A DNA stretch of 64,000 nucleotides from the NCBI GenBank assembly GCA_004296955.1, contig SCVB01000103.1, positions 1 through 64,000 of the forward strand, given 5' to 3'. This DNA is from Brevundimonas sp. (lineage in GTDB: Bacteria; Pseudomonadota; Alphaproteobacteria; Caulobacterales; Caulobacteraceae). The position numbers were made by a program, and so were the translations under genes. The notes under the pieces are model-generated. The model saw only the letters and a list, made by a program, of their open reading frames with translations, was not told the DNA's origin and searched no databases. This document shows positions 7,788 through 16,925 of the stretch, piece after piece; within the stretch, counting starts at the first letter, position 1, and every line of letters starts with the position of its first letter.

Positions 7788-9857
7788 ATGCCGCTTCGTT
7801 CGCTCCGCGCCGCCGTGTCGGCGACCGCCTCGATCGCCGCCGTCGCCGGGGTGCTGGCCCTGATGGCCGCGCCCACCTCCGCCCGCGCGGACGAAGGCAT
7901 GTGGACCTTCGACAATTTCCCGATCCAGACGGTGAACGACAAATACGGCACCCACATCGACCAGGCGTGGCTGGACCGGGTCCGCAACGCCGCGGTCCGC
8001 ATCCAGGGTTGCTCGGCCTCGTTCGTGTCGGACCAGGGCCTGATCCTGACCAACTGGCACTGCGTCGTGGGCTGCGCCCAGGAGCTGTCCAGCCCCGAGC
8101 AGGACTATGTGAAGAACGGCTTCCTGACCGCCAACCGCGAGGAAGAGAAGCGCTGCCCGGGCCAGACCGCCGAGGTGCTGGTCGACATCGTCGATGTGAC
8201 CGACCGCGTGCTGGGCGCCGGCGTCGGGCTCGAAGGCGCGGCCTTCAACGCCGCCCGCACGGCCGAGACCAATGCGATCCAGACCGAGGCCTGCGCCGGC
8301 GATCCGAAATTCAGCTGTCAGGTGATCAGCTTCTACCGCGGCGGCCGCTACGCGATGTACAAATTCCGCAAATACGACGACGTGCGGCTGGTGTTCGCGC
8401 CGGAAAACCAGGCGGCCTTCTTCGGCGGCGACCCCGACAATTTCAACTTCCCGCGCTACGCCCTCGATGCCGGCTTCCTGCGCGCCTATGAGGACGGCCG
8501 TCCGGTCGAGAGCCCCAGCTTCCTGCGCTGGAACCCGAACGCCCCGGCCGAGGGCGATGTCACCTTCGTGGCCGGCAACCCCGGCTCGACCTCGCGCCTG
8601 CTGACCATGAGCCAGCTGGAGCGTCTACGCGACCAGCAGCTGCCGATCACCCTGATCCAGGCCTCGGAGCTGCGCGGCCGGCTGCTGGAGTATTCGCTGA
8701 CCGGCGACGAGGCCAAGCGGCTGTCGTTCGACCCGATCTTCGGCCTCGAGAACAGCTTCAAGGTCTATTACGGCCAGCAGGGCGCCCTGACCGATCCGGC
8801 CTTCATGGCCGCCAAGCGCGAGGCCGAGGCCGAGCTGCGCGCCCGCGTCGCCGCCGACCCCAGTCTGGTGCAGCAGATCGGCGACCCCTGGGCCGACCTG
8901 GAGCGGGTGCAGGCGACCGCCCGCGACCTCTATCTGCCGGCCCGCCAGCTGGAACAGGCCGCCGGCGGCGGCTCGACCCTCTACCAGATGGCCCGGGCCA
9001 TCGTGCGGGCGTCGAAGAATACGGCGATGACCGAGGCGCAGCGCGCGCGCCTGGTCGCCATGGCCGGCGAGGAGACCCCCATCGCGATCGACATGGAGGA
9101 AATCCGCCTGCGCTACTGGCTGTCCAAGACCCGCGAATACCTGACCGTCGACCACCCCGACGTGAAGGCGCTGCTGGGCCGCGAAAGCCCGGAAGCGCTG
9201 GCCGACCGGCTGATCTCGGGGACCCGGATGGCCGACGCCGCCTTCCGCGCCGAGGCCGCGGCCATGACCACGGCGCAGATGGCCGCGGCCGATCCGCTGC
9301 TGGCCTTCGTCATCGCCAATGACGACGCCGCCAAGGCGATCGGCGACCGCTGGGCCGCCGAGGTCAACGCCCCGACCGCCCGCGCCGCCGAAAAGGTCGC
9401 CCAGGCCCGGTTCGCCGTCTACGGCACCAACCAGTACCCCGACGCCACCTTCTCGCTGCGCCTGTCCTACGGCCAGGTGGCGGGCTGGACCTATCGCGGC
9501 GTGACCGTGCCGCCGTTCACCTACATGGGCGGCCTGTACGAGCGGGCCACGGGCGCCGAGCCGTTCAACGCGGCGCAGGCCTTCATCGACAACGAAAGCC
9601 GGGTGAACAAGGACACGGTGTTCGACTTCACCTCGACCAACGACATCATCGGCGGCAACTCGGGCTCGCCCGTGATCAACGCCGCCGGCGAGGTCATCGG
9701 CGCGGCCTTCGACGGCAACATCCACTCGCTGGGCGGGTCGTTCGGCTATGACGGCGAGCTGAACCGGACGGTGACCGTGTCGACGGCGGCGATCACCGAG
9801 GCGCTGCGCAACATCTATCCGAGCCCGCACCTGCTGGAAGAGCTGGGGGTTCGGTAA
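7788..9857 (+). CDS. S46 family dipeptidyl peptidase (DPP7-like), first copy
   Basis: A 689-residue secreted serine peptidase. The start at 7788 gives a clean signal peptide ending near ARA-DEG; the frame extends upstream to 7632 without a leader-like sequence. The mature N-terminus begins with the S46 phrase DEGMWTFDNFP. The catalytic His is H91 (TNWHC), the Asp lies in the conserved FGGDPDNFNFPR segment, and the Ser is S625 (GGNSGSP). In characterised S46 enzymes the residue 18 positions after the Ser sets S1 specificity: Gly in DPP7 (hydrophobic P1), Arg in DPP11 (acidic P1). Here it is Gly643, predicting DPP7-like cleavage. A second S46 gene follows 209 bases downstream. Confidence 0.93.
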   Translation: MPLRSLRAAVSATASIAAVAGVLALMAAPTSARADEGMWTFDNFPIQTVNDKYGTHIDQAWLDRVRNAAVRIQGCSASFVSDQGLILTNWHCVVGCAQELSSPEQDYVKNGFLTANREEEKRCPGQTAEVLVDIVDVTDRVLGAGVGLEGAAFNAARTAETNAIQTEACAGDPKFSCQVISFYRGGRYAMYKFRKYDDVRLVFAPENQAAFFGGDPDNFNFPRYALDAGFLRAYEDGRPVESPSFLRWNPNAPAEGDVTFVAGNPGSTSRLLTMSQLERLRDQQLPITLIQASELRGRLLEYSLTGDEAKRLSFDPIFGLENSFKVYYGQQGALTDPAFMAAKREAEAELRARVAADPSLVQQIGDPWADLERVQATARDLYLPARQLEQAAGGGSTLYQMARAIVRASKNTAMTEAQRARLVAMAGEETPIAIDMEEIRLRYWLSKTREYLTVDHPDVKALLGRESPEALADRLISGTRMADAAFRAEAAAMTTAQMAAADPLLAFVIANDDAAKAIGDRWAAEVNAPTARAAEKVAQARFAVYGTNQYPDATFSLRLSYGQVAGWTYRGVTVPPFTYMGGLYERATGAEPFNAAQAFIDNESRVNKDTVFDFTSTNDIIGGNSGSPVINAAGEVIGAAFDGNIHSLGGSFGYDGELNRTVTVSTAAITEALRNIYPSPHLLEELGVR

Positions 9858-9901
9858 CGCCCCTTCTCCCCTTGCGGGAGAACGCAGCAGGCGAAGCCTG
9901 A

Positions 9902-9986
9902 CGGATGAGGGGTGAAACGGGGTGGTCAGAGATGACTTGCCCGTTTCGCCCCTCACGTCTTTCATGGGTGTATCACCCCTCATCCG
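9902..9986. repeat. Nested inverted repeat between the S46 genes
   Basis: CGGATGAGGGGTGA at 9902-9915 is repeated inverted at 9973-9986. Inside, 9907-9921 pairs with 9940-9954 (GAAACGGG with CCCGTTTC plus GAGGGG with CCCCTC, one wobble position), giving an alternative 15-bp hairpin with an 18-base loop. The flanking bases (TTCTCCCCTTGCGGGAGAA upstream, CCACCCTCAAGGGGTGAAGG downstream) also look repetitive. The element could act as a terminator or mRNA-end structure for the first peptidase gene. There is no T-tract, so a simple intrinsic terminator is not certain. Confidence 0.6.
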
Positions 9987-10066
9987 ACCCGCTCCGCGGG
10001 CCACCCGTCGTCGGCTCGCCGCGCGAGCCTCCTCCACCCTCAAGGGGTGAAGGCAAGGAGACAAAG

Positions 10067-12142
10067 ATGCGTCACCTCACCCCCGCCCTCGCCGCCGCCC
10101 TGCTGACCCTCGCCGCCGGCTCCGCCGCGCGGGCGGAGGAAGGCATGTGGACCTTCGACAACTTCCCCATCGCGCGGGCCAATGCGACGCTGGGGACCAA
10201 TATCGACCAGGCCTGGCTGGACCGGGTGCGGCTGAGCTCGGTCAAGTTCGGCGGCTGTTCGGCGGGCATCGTCTCGGCCGAGGGGCTGGTGATGACCAAC
10301 AACCACTGCGTCGCCACCTGCGTGGCCAATCTGTCGACCCAGGCGGTCAACTACGCCGAGACCGGCTTCACCCCGCGCACCCGCGAGGAAGAGCGCAAAT
10401 GCCCGGGCGGGACGGCGGAGATCCTGACCGACATCACCGACGTCACCGAGCGGATGCATGCGGCCGGCGCGGGGCTGGAGGGCCAGGCCTTCACCCGGGC
10501 GCGCGACGCCGAGGCCGGCCGGATCGAGCAGGACGCCTGCGGCGGCGACGCCGGGAAGCGCTGCCAGGTCGTGACCCTGTACCGCGGCGGCCAGTTCAAG
10601 CTCTACACCTACAAGAAATACTCGGACGTCCGGCTGGCCTTCGCGCCCGAGGACCGGGCGGCGACCTTCGGCGGCGATCTGGACAATTTCAGCTTCCCCC
10701 GCTTCGCCATCGATGCGGCCTTCATCCGGCTGTACGAGAACGACGCCCCGGCGGCGACGCCGACCCATTTCGTGTGGAACGCCTCGCGGCCGGTCGAGGG
10801 CACGCCGGTGTTCGTCTCGGGCAGCCCGGGCGCGACGCAGCGGCTGCTGACCCAGGACCAGCTGTTCACCATCCGCGACGTGGTCCTGCCGATGGACCAG
10901 CTGCTGGCCAGTGAGCTGCGCGGGCGGCTGATCCGCTTCTCGGAGGAGAGCGAGGAGAACGCCTTCATCGCCATGGATCCGATCGTCGGGCTGGAGAACA
11001 CCTACAAGCGCGGCCTCGGCCGGATGCGGGCGCTGGTCGATCCGGGCTTCATGGCCATGAAGGCGGAGCAGGAAGCCGACTTCCGCGCCCGCGCCGAAGC
11101 CGGAGCCGGCGACGCCGATCCGTGGACGACGCTGAGCGCCGCCCAGCCGATCGCGCGCGAACTCTATCCCGCCATGGCGCTGCTGGAGGGCGGCACGGGG
11201 ATGGGGACCACGCCGGTCGCCGGCGGGTCGCAGCTGTTCAGCTGGGCCCGGACGCTGGTGCGCGGGGCGCAGGAACGGGCGAAGCCTTCGGCCGAGCGCC
11301 TGCCGGAATACGCCGACAGCCGGCTCTCGAGCGTGCAGTCCGGCCTGTTCGCCGAGCGGCCGGTCTATCCGGGGCTCGAACAGGTGCGCATGGAATGGTG
11401 GCTGTCGAAGACGCGGGAGTGGCTGACCGTCGACGACCCGCGGGTGCGCGGCCTGCTGGGCCAGGAGTCGCCGGAACAGCTGTCCGCCCGGCTGATCGAG
11501 GGGACCACCCTGGCCGATCCGGCCGTGCGCCGCGCCCTGTGGGAAGGCGGCCTGGCCGCCGTCGAGGCCTCGCAGGACCCGTTGATCCAGTATCTGCTGT
11601 CGGTCCAGGACGAGACCCGCGCCATCCGCTCGGAGTGGGAGGAAAAGGTCCAGGCGCCGACCGACCGCGCTTCGGAACAGCTCGCCGCCCTGCGCTTCCA
11701 GACCTATGGCGACGCCGTCTATCCGGACGCCACCGGCACGCTTCGCCTGACCTATGGCCGGATCGAGGGCACGGACGTTCCGGGCCAGCGCTGGGGCCCG
11801 TTCACCACCTTCGCCGGCCTTTGGGACCGGGCCACCGGCGCCCCGCCGTTCGACGTGGCGCCAAAGCTGCTGGCCGCCCGCGGGCGGATCGACGGCGACA
11901 CGGTGATGAACATGGCGGTGTCCTCGGACACCATCGGCGGGTCGTCGGGTTCGCCGGTCGTCAATGCCACGGGCGAGATCCTGGGGGCCAATTTCGACTC
12001 CACCGTCCTGACCCAGCGGAACGCCTATGGCTATGACGTCAACGTCAATCGCTCGGTGATCGTGACCACCGGCGCGGTGACCACGGCGCTGCGCGATGTG
12101 TACGGGATGGACGGGTTGGTGGCGGAGTTGGGCGTCCGCTGA
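10067..12142 (+). CDS. S46 family dipeptidyl peptidase, second copy with variant S1 residue
   Basis: A 691-residue tandem paralogue of the preceding gene. The ATG at 10067 has an AAGGAG Shine-Dalgarno and opens a signal peptide ending near ARA-EEG. The mature start is EEGMWTFDNFP. The catalytic His is H80 (TNNHC), the Asp is in FGGDLDNFSFPR, and the Ser is S627 (GGSSGSP, with Ser replacing the usual Asn). The S1-determining position, 18 after the Ser, is Ser645, neither the Gly of DPP7 nor the Arg of DPP11. It therefore probably differs in substrate preference from its neighbour. Both would act in the periplasm on peptides from the N-terminal end. Confidence 0.92.
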   Translation: MRHLTPALAAALLTLAAGSAARAEEGMWTFDNFPIARANATLGTNIDQAWLDRVRLSSVKFGGCSAGIVSAEGLVMTNNHCVATCVANLSTQAVNYAETGFTPRTREEERKCPGGTAEILTDITDVTERMHAAGAGLEGQAFTRARDAEAGRIEQDACGGDAGKRCQVVTLYRGGQFKLYTYKKYSDVRLAFAPEDRAATFGGDLDNFSFPRFAIDAAFIRLYENDAPAATPTHFVWNASRPVEGTPVFVSGSPGATQRLLTQDQLFTIRDVVLPMDQLLASELRGRLIRFSEESEENAFIAMDPIVGLENTYKRGLGRMRALVDPGFMAMKAEQEADFRARAEAGAGDADPWTTLSAAQPIARELYPAMALLEGGTGMGTTPVAGGSQLFSWARTLVRGAQERAKPSAERLPEYADSRLSSVQSGLFAERPVYPGLEQVRMEWWLSKTREWLTVDDPRVRGLLGQESPEQLSARLIEGTTLADPAVRRALWEGGLAAVEASQDPLIQYLLSVQDETRAIRSEWEEKVQAPTDRASEQLAALRFQTYGDAVYPDATGTLRLTYGRIEGTDVPGQRWGPFTTFAGLWDRATGAPPFDVAPKLLAARGRIDGDTVMNMAVSSDTIGGSSGSPVVNATGEILGANFDSTVLTQRNAYGYDVNVNRSVIVTTGAVTTALRDVYGMDGLVAELGVR

Positions 12143-12143
12143 A

Positions 12144-12240
12144 GGGATGAGGGATGAGGGATGAGGCTTTCCGGGCCGTCTCTCATCCCTAGTCCCTAGT
12201 CCCTAGTCCCTAGTCCCTAGTCCCTAGTCCCAAGTCCCTA
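12144..12240. repeat. Inverted heptamer array, copy 2
   Basis: GGGATGA ×3 at 12144-12164 is followed by an 18-base spacer. Then come TCATCCC at 12183-12189, TAGTCCC ×6 at 12190-12231 and AAGTCCC at 12232-12238. The two arms are in opposite orientation and can form a hairpin. The array fills the whole gap between the convergent S46 peptidase and pgsA and touches both: it starts two bases after the peptidase stop and ends inside the pgsA stop codon. Unit, orientation and placement at a minus-strand stop codon match copy 1 at 621-724. Confidence 0.9.
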
Positions 12241-12873
12241 GATCTGGCTCATCTTCTGCTGCGCCTTGGCGAAATACTGCCAGCCGGTCCAGACGGTGAC
12301 GATGGCGGCCAGCCAGATCAGGACATAGGCGAAGGTCTGGAAATGCGGCTGCCACTCCAGCGGCAGACCGAAGCCGTCCCAGAGCAGGACCAGTTGCAGG
12401 GCGCCGAGGGCGACCATCTGCAGGACGGTCTTCCACTTGGCCAGCAGGGTGACCGGCAGTTTGACCTTGCCGGCAACCGTTTCGCGCAGGGCCGACACGG
12501 CAAACTCACGGAACAGGATCAGACCGCAGGGGATGGCGATCTGCGGCAGGGCGCCCCAGGCCAGGACGCCGAGAATGGCGCCGGTGATCAGCACCTTGTC
12601 GGCGATCGGATCGAGGATGGCGCCCCAGCGGGTCGTGGAATGCCAGCGCCGCGCCAGGAAGCCGTCGACCCAGTCGGTCGAGGCCGCCACCATGAAGATG
12701 ACGAAGGCCGTGCGGCCGAAGCGGAACTGGTCGTCCGGGCTCAGATACTCGGACAGGAACGGAATGCCCTGGGGCGCGGCCCCCGCCAGGATCAGGAACA
12801 TGATCACCCCGGCGACCAGCCGCAGGCCGGTGAGGATGTTCGGGATGGGATTGGCGTGGGGATTGGGGGTCAT
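12238..12873 (-). CDS. pgsA: CDP-diacylglycerol--glycerol-3-phosphate 3-phosphatidyltransferase
   Basis: A 211-residue inner-membrane enzyme with about five helices. The CDP-alcohol phosphotransferase signature DG-x2-AR-x8-G-x3-D-x3-D is intact (from DWVDGFLARRW through GAILDPIADK, about residues 68-93). It makes phosphatidylglycerol phosphate, the committed step to PG and cardiolipin. Length and N-terminus (NPIPNILTGLRL) are normal for the family. Its stop codon lies in the heptamer array. Confidence 0.93.
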   Translation of the reverse strand: MTPNPHANPIPNILTGLRLVAGVIMFLILAGAAPQGIPFLSEYLSPDDQFRFGRTAFVIFMVAASTDWVDGFLARRWHSTTRWGAILDPIADKVLITGAILGVLAWGALPQIAIPCGLILFREFAVSALRETVAGKVKLPVTLLAKWKTVLQMVALGALQLVLLWDGFGLPLEWQPHFQTFAYVLIWLAAIVTVWTGWQYFAKAQQKMSQI

Positions 12874-12942
12874 GGGCGCTCCGGTACCTCAACGCGATCT
12901 GCCACGCTTTGCTCCCTGAAGCGAGAGTCCGGCCGCGCGGGC

Positions 12943-13569
12943 CTAGTCCAGAGCCTCGAACCGGCCCGGTCCGCGCAGGGAGCGCAGGACGCCGTCGGCG
13001 ATGCCGAAATGCACGCCGCTGAGCGCCAGGGTCCCTGCGGCTTCGCGCTCGGCGATCCACGGGAAGGTGCGCAGGTTCTGCAGCGACAGGCGGACCACGG
13101 CCTCTTCGGCGACCTGTTCGACCTCTTCGGGCGAGCATTCCTCGCAGACCCGGCGCACCGCCGGCGCGCCCTGGGCGACCCAGGGGGCGACGAAGTCCTG
13201 GCAGTCGGCCGGAGCGCCGTGAATCATGGCGTTGACCCCGCCGCAGTGGGCGTGGCCCATGACCATGATGCGCGAGACATTGAGCACCTTGACCCCGAAC
13301 TCGAGCGCCGCGGAGACGCCGTGCAGATGGCCGTCGGGCTCATAGGGCGGCACCAGGTTGGCGACGTTGCGGACCACGAACAGCTGGCCGGGAGCGGTGT
13401 CGAAGATCAGGGCCGGGTCGGCGCGGCTGTCGGAACAGGCGACCACCAGGGTGTGGGGCTTCTGGCCGTCGGCGGCGAGCGCCTCATATTCAGCCCGGGC
13501 CTCGGGCCAGTGGCCCTCCCGGAAACGGCGATAGCCGGAGAGCAGGGCGTCGCGGGATTCGTCGGTCAT
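12943..13569 (-). CDS. Beta-class carbonic anhydrase
   Basis: A 208-residue cytoplasmic zinc enzyme that interconverts CO2 and bicarbonate. The zinc ligands are C45 with the Asp47/Arg49 dyad (CSDSR), H106 and C109 (GHAHCG). The length is standard. It lies 69 bases upstream of pgsA on the same strand and may be transcribed with it. Confidence 0.92.
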   Translation of the reverse strand: MTDESRDALLSGYRRFREGHWPEARAEYEALAADGQKPHTLVVACSDSRADPALIFDTAPGQLFVVRNVANLVPPYEPDGHLHGVSAALEFGVKVLNVSRIMVMGHAHCGGVNAMIHGAPADCQDFVAPWVAQGAPAVRRVCEECSPEEVEQVAEEAVVRLSLQNLRTFPWIAEREAAGTLALSGVHFGIADGVLRSLRGPGRFEALD

Positions 13570-13716
13570 GGGGTCCCTATAGGCAATCGGCGGCGCTTGG
13601 GGGAGAGGGTGAGACGTCGTTCATACGTTCCAATCATGGTCCCGCCCTGGATTGCGCGCTGGCGCGTGCGACGGGGTCGCGGCAGGTTGCACAGCCACGG
13701 CAAGGGGGATTTTCGT

Positions 13717-14628
13717 ATGAGAACTTTTGGTCTGGCGGCGGTTCTTCTGGCGGCGGTTCTCGGTTCCTCCTGTTCGGACGCCGACGCCCGGGCGACGCCG
13801 CCGCAGGCCGCGTCGGGCAACGGGTCGCCCTATGTGCTGCAAGGCACCCAGGTCTGGGAGGTTCCCGACCCTGTCTCGGGTCGCGACTATGAGGTCTTCG
13901 TCAGCCTGCCCGCCAGCTACGCAACCAGCCCGGATCGCCGGTATCCGGTGCTCTACGTCACCGACGCCGACTATGCGTTTCCGATCATCCGCCAGATCGC
14001 CCGCAGGGTGAATCTCAACGAGCCCATGGTCGAGGAGTTCATTCTGGTCGGCCTGTCCTATTCCCGTGGCGACAGCCCCATCGCCAGTCGAAACCGTGAC
14101 TATACACCGACGCCGAACGGGCCCCGTAACGCCAGTTCCATGGTCCACGGTGAAGGCCCCGCCTACCAGATCTATCTGAAGACCCGGGCCATCCCCTTCA
14201 TCGAGGATCGTTTCCGCGCTGACCCGACGCGGCGGGTGTTGCTGGGCCATTCCTACGGCGGTCTGCTGGGTGCGCAGATCATGTTCACCGACCCCGGCCT
14301 CTTCCAGGCCTATGTGTTGGGCAGCCCGTCCTTCTGGTTCGACCGACGCCACATCATGACGATGGAGGCGGACTATGCCCGCACCCACCGCGACCTGCCC
14401 GCGGATGTGTTCATGTACATCGGCGCCTGGGAGGTCCCGGGCGGCGACAGCCGTAACGCGCCGGTCGACATGGTCGGCGACCTGCGGACCATGGAACGGG
14501 TCCTGACATCACGCGCCTATCCCGGCCTTCGCGTGCGCTCGACGGTTCTCGAGGACGAGGATCATCTGACCGTGGCTCCGGTCGGCTTCACGCGGGCGCT
14601 CATGGCCGTCTTGCCCGCCCGGCCATAG
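13717..14628 (+). CDS. Exported alpha/beta-hydrolase esterase (Esterase D/IroE-like family)
   Basis: A 303-residue protein of the putative-esterase family (PF00756). The ATG at 13717 begins an export signal (RTFGLAAVLLAAVLGSSC). The Cys suggests a lipoprotein, but GSSC is not a canonical lipobox, so simple secretion is possible. The nucleophile is in LGHSYGGLL (about residue 188) and the C-terminal DEDHLT (about 287) should supply the catalytic His. Members hydrolyse esters such as siderophore or acyl-glutathione thioesters; the substrate here is unknown. A monocistronic gene with convergent neighbour. Confidence 0.82.
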   Translation: MRTFGLAAVLLAAVLGSSCSDADARATPPQAASGNGSPYVLQGTQVWEVPDPVSGRDYEVFVSLPASYATSPDRRYPVLYVTDADYAFPIIRQIARRVNLNEPMVEEFILVGLSYSRGDSPIASRNRDYTPTPNGPRNASSMVHGEGPAYQIYLKTRAIPFIEDRFRADPTRRVLLGHSYGGLLGAQIMFTDPGLFQAYVLGSPSFWFDRRHIMTMEADYARTHRDLPADVFMYIGAWEVPGGDSRNAPVDMVGDLRTMERVLTSRAYPGLRVRSTVLEDEDHLTVAPVGFTRALMAVLPARP

Positions 14629-14648
14629 GTCCGGGATCGGCGGCGCCC

Positions 14649-14960
14649 CTACGACCCCTTCGGAGCCTTTCCATCGATCAGGACGGCCTGTTGCCAGCGG
14701 CTGGGCGCCTTGTCGGTGCGGTGGATGCAGCCGGCCCAGCAGCAGGGGCGCTTCTTGCCCTCCTGCATTTCCTCGATCGTCCGCTGGATCCGGCGCTGCC
14801 GGGTCGCGGATTGTTTGGCGTCCTCGACCCAGCAGATGAACTCGTTGCGGCCCAGCGGCGTCAGCCCCTGCCACAGGGCAAGGACCTCCGGGTCGGACTG
14901 GATGGCGGATCGAAGGTCGTCGCCGGCGACGTGGACGACGCCCTGTGCAAACTCGGTCAT
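14649..14960 (-). CDS. YdeI/OmpD-associated family protein, short
   Basis: A 103-residue protein. The stretch GRNEFICWVEDAKQSATRQR and the following RRIQRTIEEMQEGKKR match the C-terminal helical part of the YdeI/OmpD-associated (bacteriocin-protection) family, where RRxxxxxxxLxxGK is characteristic. The family is usually about 190 residues, so this is a short form. A CCWAGC cysteine cluster near residue 75 is unusual. It ends 25 bases after the uvrC stop on the same strand. Function unknown. Confidence 0.65.
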   Translation of the reverse strand: MTEFAQGVVHVAGDDLRSAIQSDPEVLALWQGLTPLGRNEFICWVEDAKQSATRQRRIQRTIEEMQEGKKRPCCWAGCIHRTDKAPSRWQQAVLIDGKAPKGS

Positions 14961-14985
14961 GCGGCCTCCTCGCCGGGCCTCTACC

Positions 14986-16887
14986 TTAACCCCGGCCTTC
15001 CGGGTGGAAGAAGCCGTGAATCCGTTCCGCCAGCGGCTGGTTGATCCCGTCGACCTTGACCAGATCAGCCACCGAGGCGCGGCCGACGCCCTTGGCCGAG
15101 CCGAAGGCGTGCAGCAGAGCCTTCTTGCGGCCGGGACCGACGCCCTCGATCTCGTCGAGCGGGTTCTTCTTGATGTCCATCGAGCGGCGGGTGCGGTGGG
15201 CGCCGTTGGCGAAGCGGTGCGCCTCGTCGCGCAGGCGCTGGATGTAATACAGGGCGGGCGACTTCATCGGCAGCATGAAGGGCGGCTTGCCGGGCATGAA
15301 GAAATGCTCCTTGCCCGCGTCGCGGTCGGGACCCTTGGCCACGCCGACGGCGGTGATGTCGTCCAGGCCCAGATCGGCCAGAACGGCCAGCACCTCGGCC
15401 AGCTGGCCGGCGCCGCCGTCGATCAGCAGCAAATCAGGACGGACCACCTCTTCCCCCGCGTCCTCGTCCTTCACGAGACGCGAGAAGCGGCGACGCATGA
15501 CCTCGCGCATCATGCCGTAGTCGTCGCCGGGGGTCAGGTCCTCGCCGCGGATGTTGAATTTGCGGTACTGCGACTTCTGGAAGCCCTCGGGCCCGGCCAC
15601 GACCATGCCTCCGACGGCGTTGGTCCCCTGGATGTGGGCGTTGTCGTAGATCTCGATCCGCTCGGGGCGGCCCTCCAGACCGAAGGCCTCGCAGACCTCG
15701 TCGAGGATTTTGCCCTGGGCCGAGCCCTCGGCCATCTTGCGGCCCAGGGCCTCGCGGGCGTTGGTCAGGGCGTGATCGACCAGCGCCAGCTTGTCGCCGC
15801 GCCGGGGATTGGCGATCTCCACCTTGCGCTCGGCCTTCATCGAGAAGGCCTCCTCCAGCAGTTCCAGCTCGTGCGGCCGGACGTTGGACAGGATCAGGCG
15901 CGGGATCGGCTTGTCCTCGTAGAATTGGCCGAGGAAGGCGGCGAGGATTTCGGGGTCCGTGTCGGTCTTGTCGACGCGCGGGAAATAGGCCCGGCCGCCC
16001 CAGTTCTGGCCGCCGCGATAGAAGAAGACCTGAACGCAGGCCTGCCCGCCCTCGCTGAACAGGGCGAAGACGTCGGCCTCGGCGACGCCGTCGGCGCTGA
16101 CGGAATTCTCCATGGAGATAGCCGACAGGGCGCGGATGCGGTCGCGGACGCGGGCGGCCTGTTCATAGTCCATGGCCTCGGCGGCGGCGCTCATCTCTTC
16201 GGACAGGCGGGCGATGACGGCGCGCGACTTGCCCTTGAGAAAGGCCGAGGCCTCGTCGACCAGGCCGGCGTAGTCCTCCAGCGAGATCAGGCCGGTGCAG
16301 GGGGCCGAACAGCGCTTGATCTGGTGCAGCATGCAGGGCCGGGTGCGGGACTCATAGACGCTGTCGGAGCAGGACCGCAGCAGAAAGGCCTTCTGCAGGG
16401 TGTTAAGCGTCCGGTTGACCGCCCAGGTCGAGGCGAAGGGGCCGAAATAGTCGCCCGGCGTGGTGTGGGCTCCGCGGTGTTTGCGGACCTGGGGGGCGCG
16501 GTGGTCCTTGCGGATCATCAGCTCGGCGAAGGACTTGTCGTCGCGCAGCACCACGTTGAAGCGGGGCTTCAGCTGTTTGATGAAGCTGGATTCGAGCAGC
16601 AGGGCCTCGGTCTCGGAGGCGGTGATGACCAACTCCATCGACCGGGTCAGGGAGACCATCAGGCCGATGCGCTGGGTGTGGAACCGGCCCTGGGCGTACT
16701 GGAGGATGCGCTTCTTGATCGAGCGCGCCTTGCCGACATAGAGGCAGGTCCCGTCCTCGCCGTACATGCGGTAGACGCCCGGCTTGTCGGGCGCGCGGCG
16801 GGCCTCATCGCGGATCAGGTCGGCGCCCTGCGGGACGGCGGTCTCGCTTGCGGTTTCGGGAATCGGCGCCTCGGTCATCCCGGCCAA
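14986..16887 (-). CDS. uvrC: Excinuclease ABC subunit C
   Basis: A 633-residue UvrC, full length. In order: a GIY-YIG nuclease domain (about residues 35-115, GVYRMYGEDGTCLYVGKA), the Cys-rich segment (CSDSVYESRTRPCMLHQIKRC), the UVR motif (YEQAARVRDRI, about 225-240), the RNase-H-like C-terminal nuclease domain, and two helix-hairpin-helix motifs (IEGVGPGRKKALL, VDGINQPLAERI). It makes both incisions in nucleotide-excision repair with UvrA/UvrB. Confidence 0.96.
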   Translation of the reverse strand: MAGMTEAPIPETASETAVPQGADLIRDEARRAPDKPGVYRMYGEDGTCLYVGKARSIKKRILQYAQGRFHTQRIGLMVSLTRSMELVITASETEALLLESSFIKQLKPRFNVVLRDDKSFAELMIRKDHRAPQVRKHRGAHTTPGDYFGPFASTWAVNRTLNTLQKAFLLRSCSDSVYESRTRPCMLHQIKRCSAPCTGLISLEDYAGLVDEASAFLKGKSRAVIARLSEEMSAAAEAMDYEQAARVRDRIRALSAISMENSVSADGVAEADVFALFSEGGQACVQVFFYRGGQNWGGRAYFPRVDKTDTDPEILAAFLGQFYEDKPIPRLILSNVRPHELELLEEAFSMKAERKVEIANPRRGDKLALVDHALTNAREALGRKMAEGSAQGKILDEVCEAFGLEGRPERIEIYDNAHIQGTNAVGGMVVAGPEGFQKSQYRKFNIRGEDLTPGDDYGMMREVMRRRFSRLVKDEDAGEEVVRPDLLLIDGGAGQLAEVLAVLADLGLDDITAVGVAKGPDRDAGKEHFFMPGKPPFMLPMKSPALYYIQRLRDEAHRFANGAHRTRRSMDIKKNPLDEIEGVGPGRKKALLHAFGSAKGVGRASVADLVKVDGINQPLAERIHGFFHPEGRG

Positions 16888-16925
16888 TATAGGCGGTTCG
16901 GCCGCCGGCGCCCGCCTGTTTCAGC

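Noticed and set aside
12183-12238. TAGTCCC repeats considered as a CRISPR array
   Set aside because: Units are 7 bp and contiguous with no spacers, and no cas genes are nearby.
13570-13716. Possible tRNA or small RNA in the carbonic anhydrase/esterase gap
   Set aside because: No cloverleaf or stable fold with conserved bases could be drawn; the region is an ordinary divergent promoter region.
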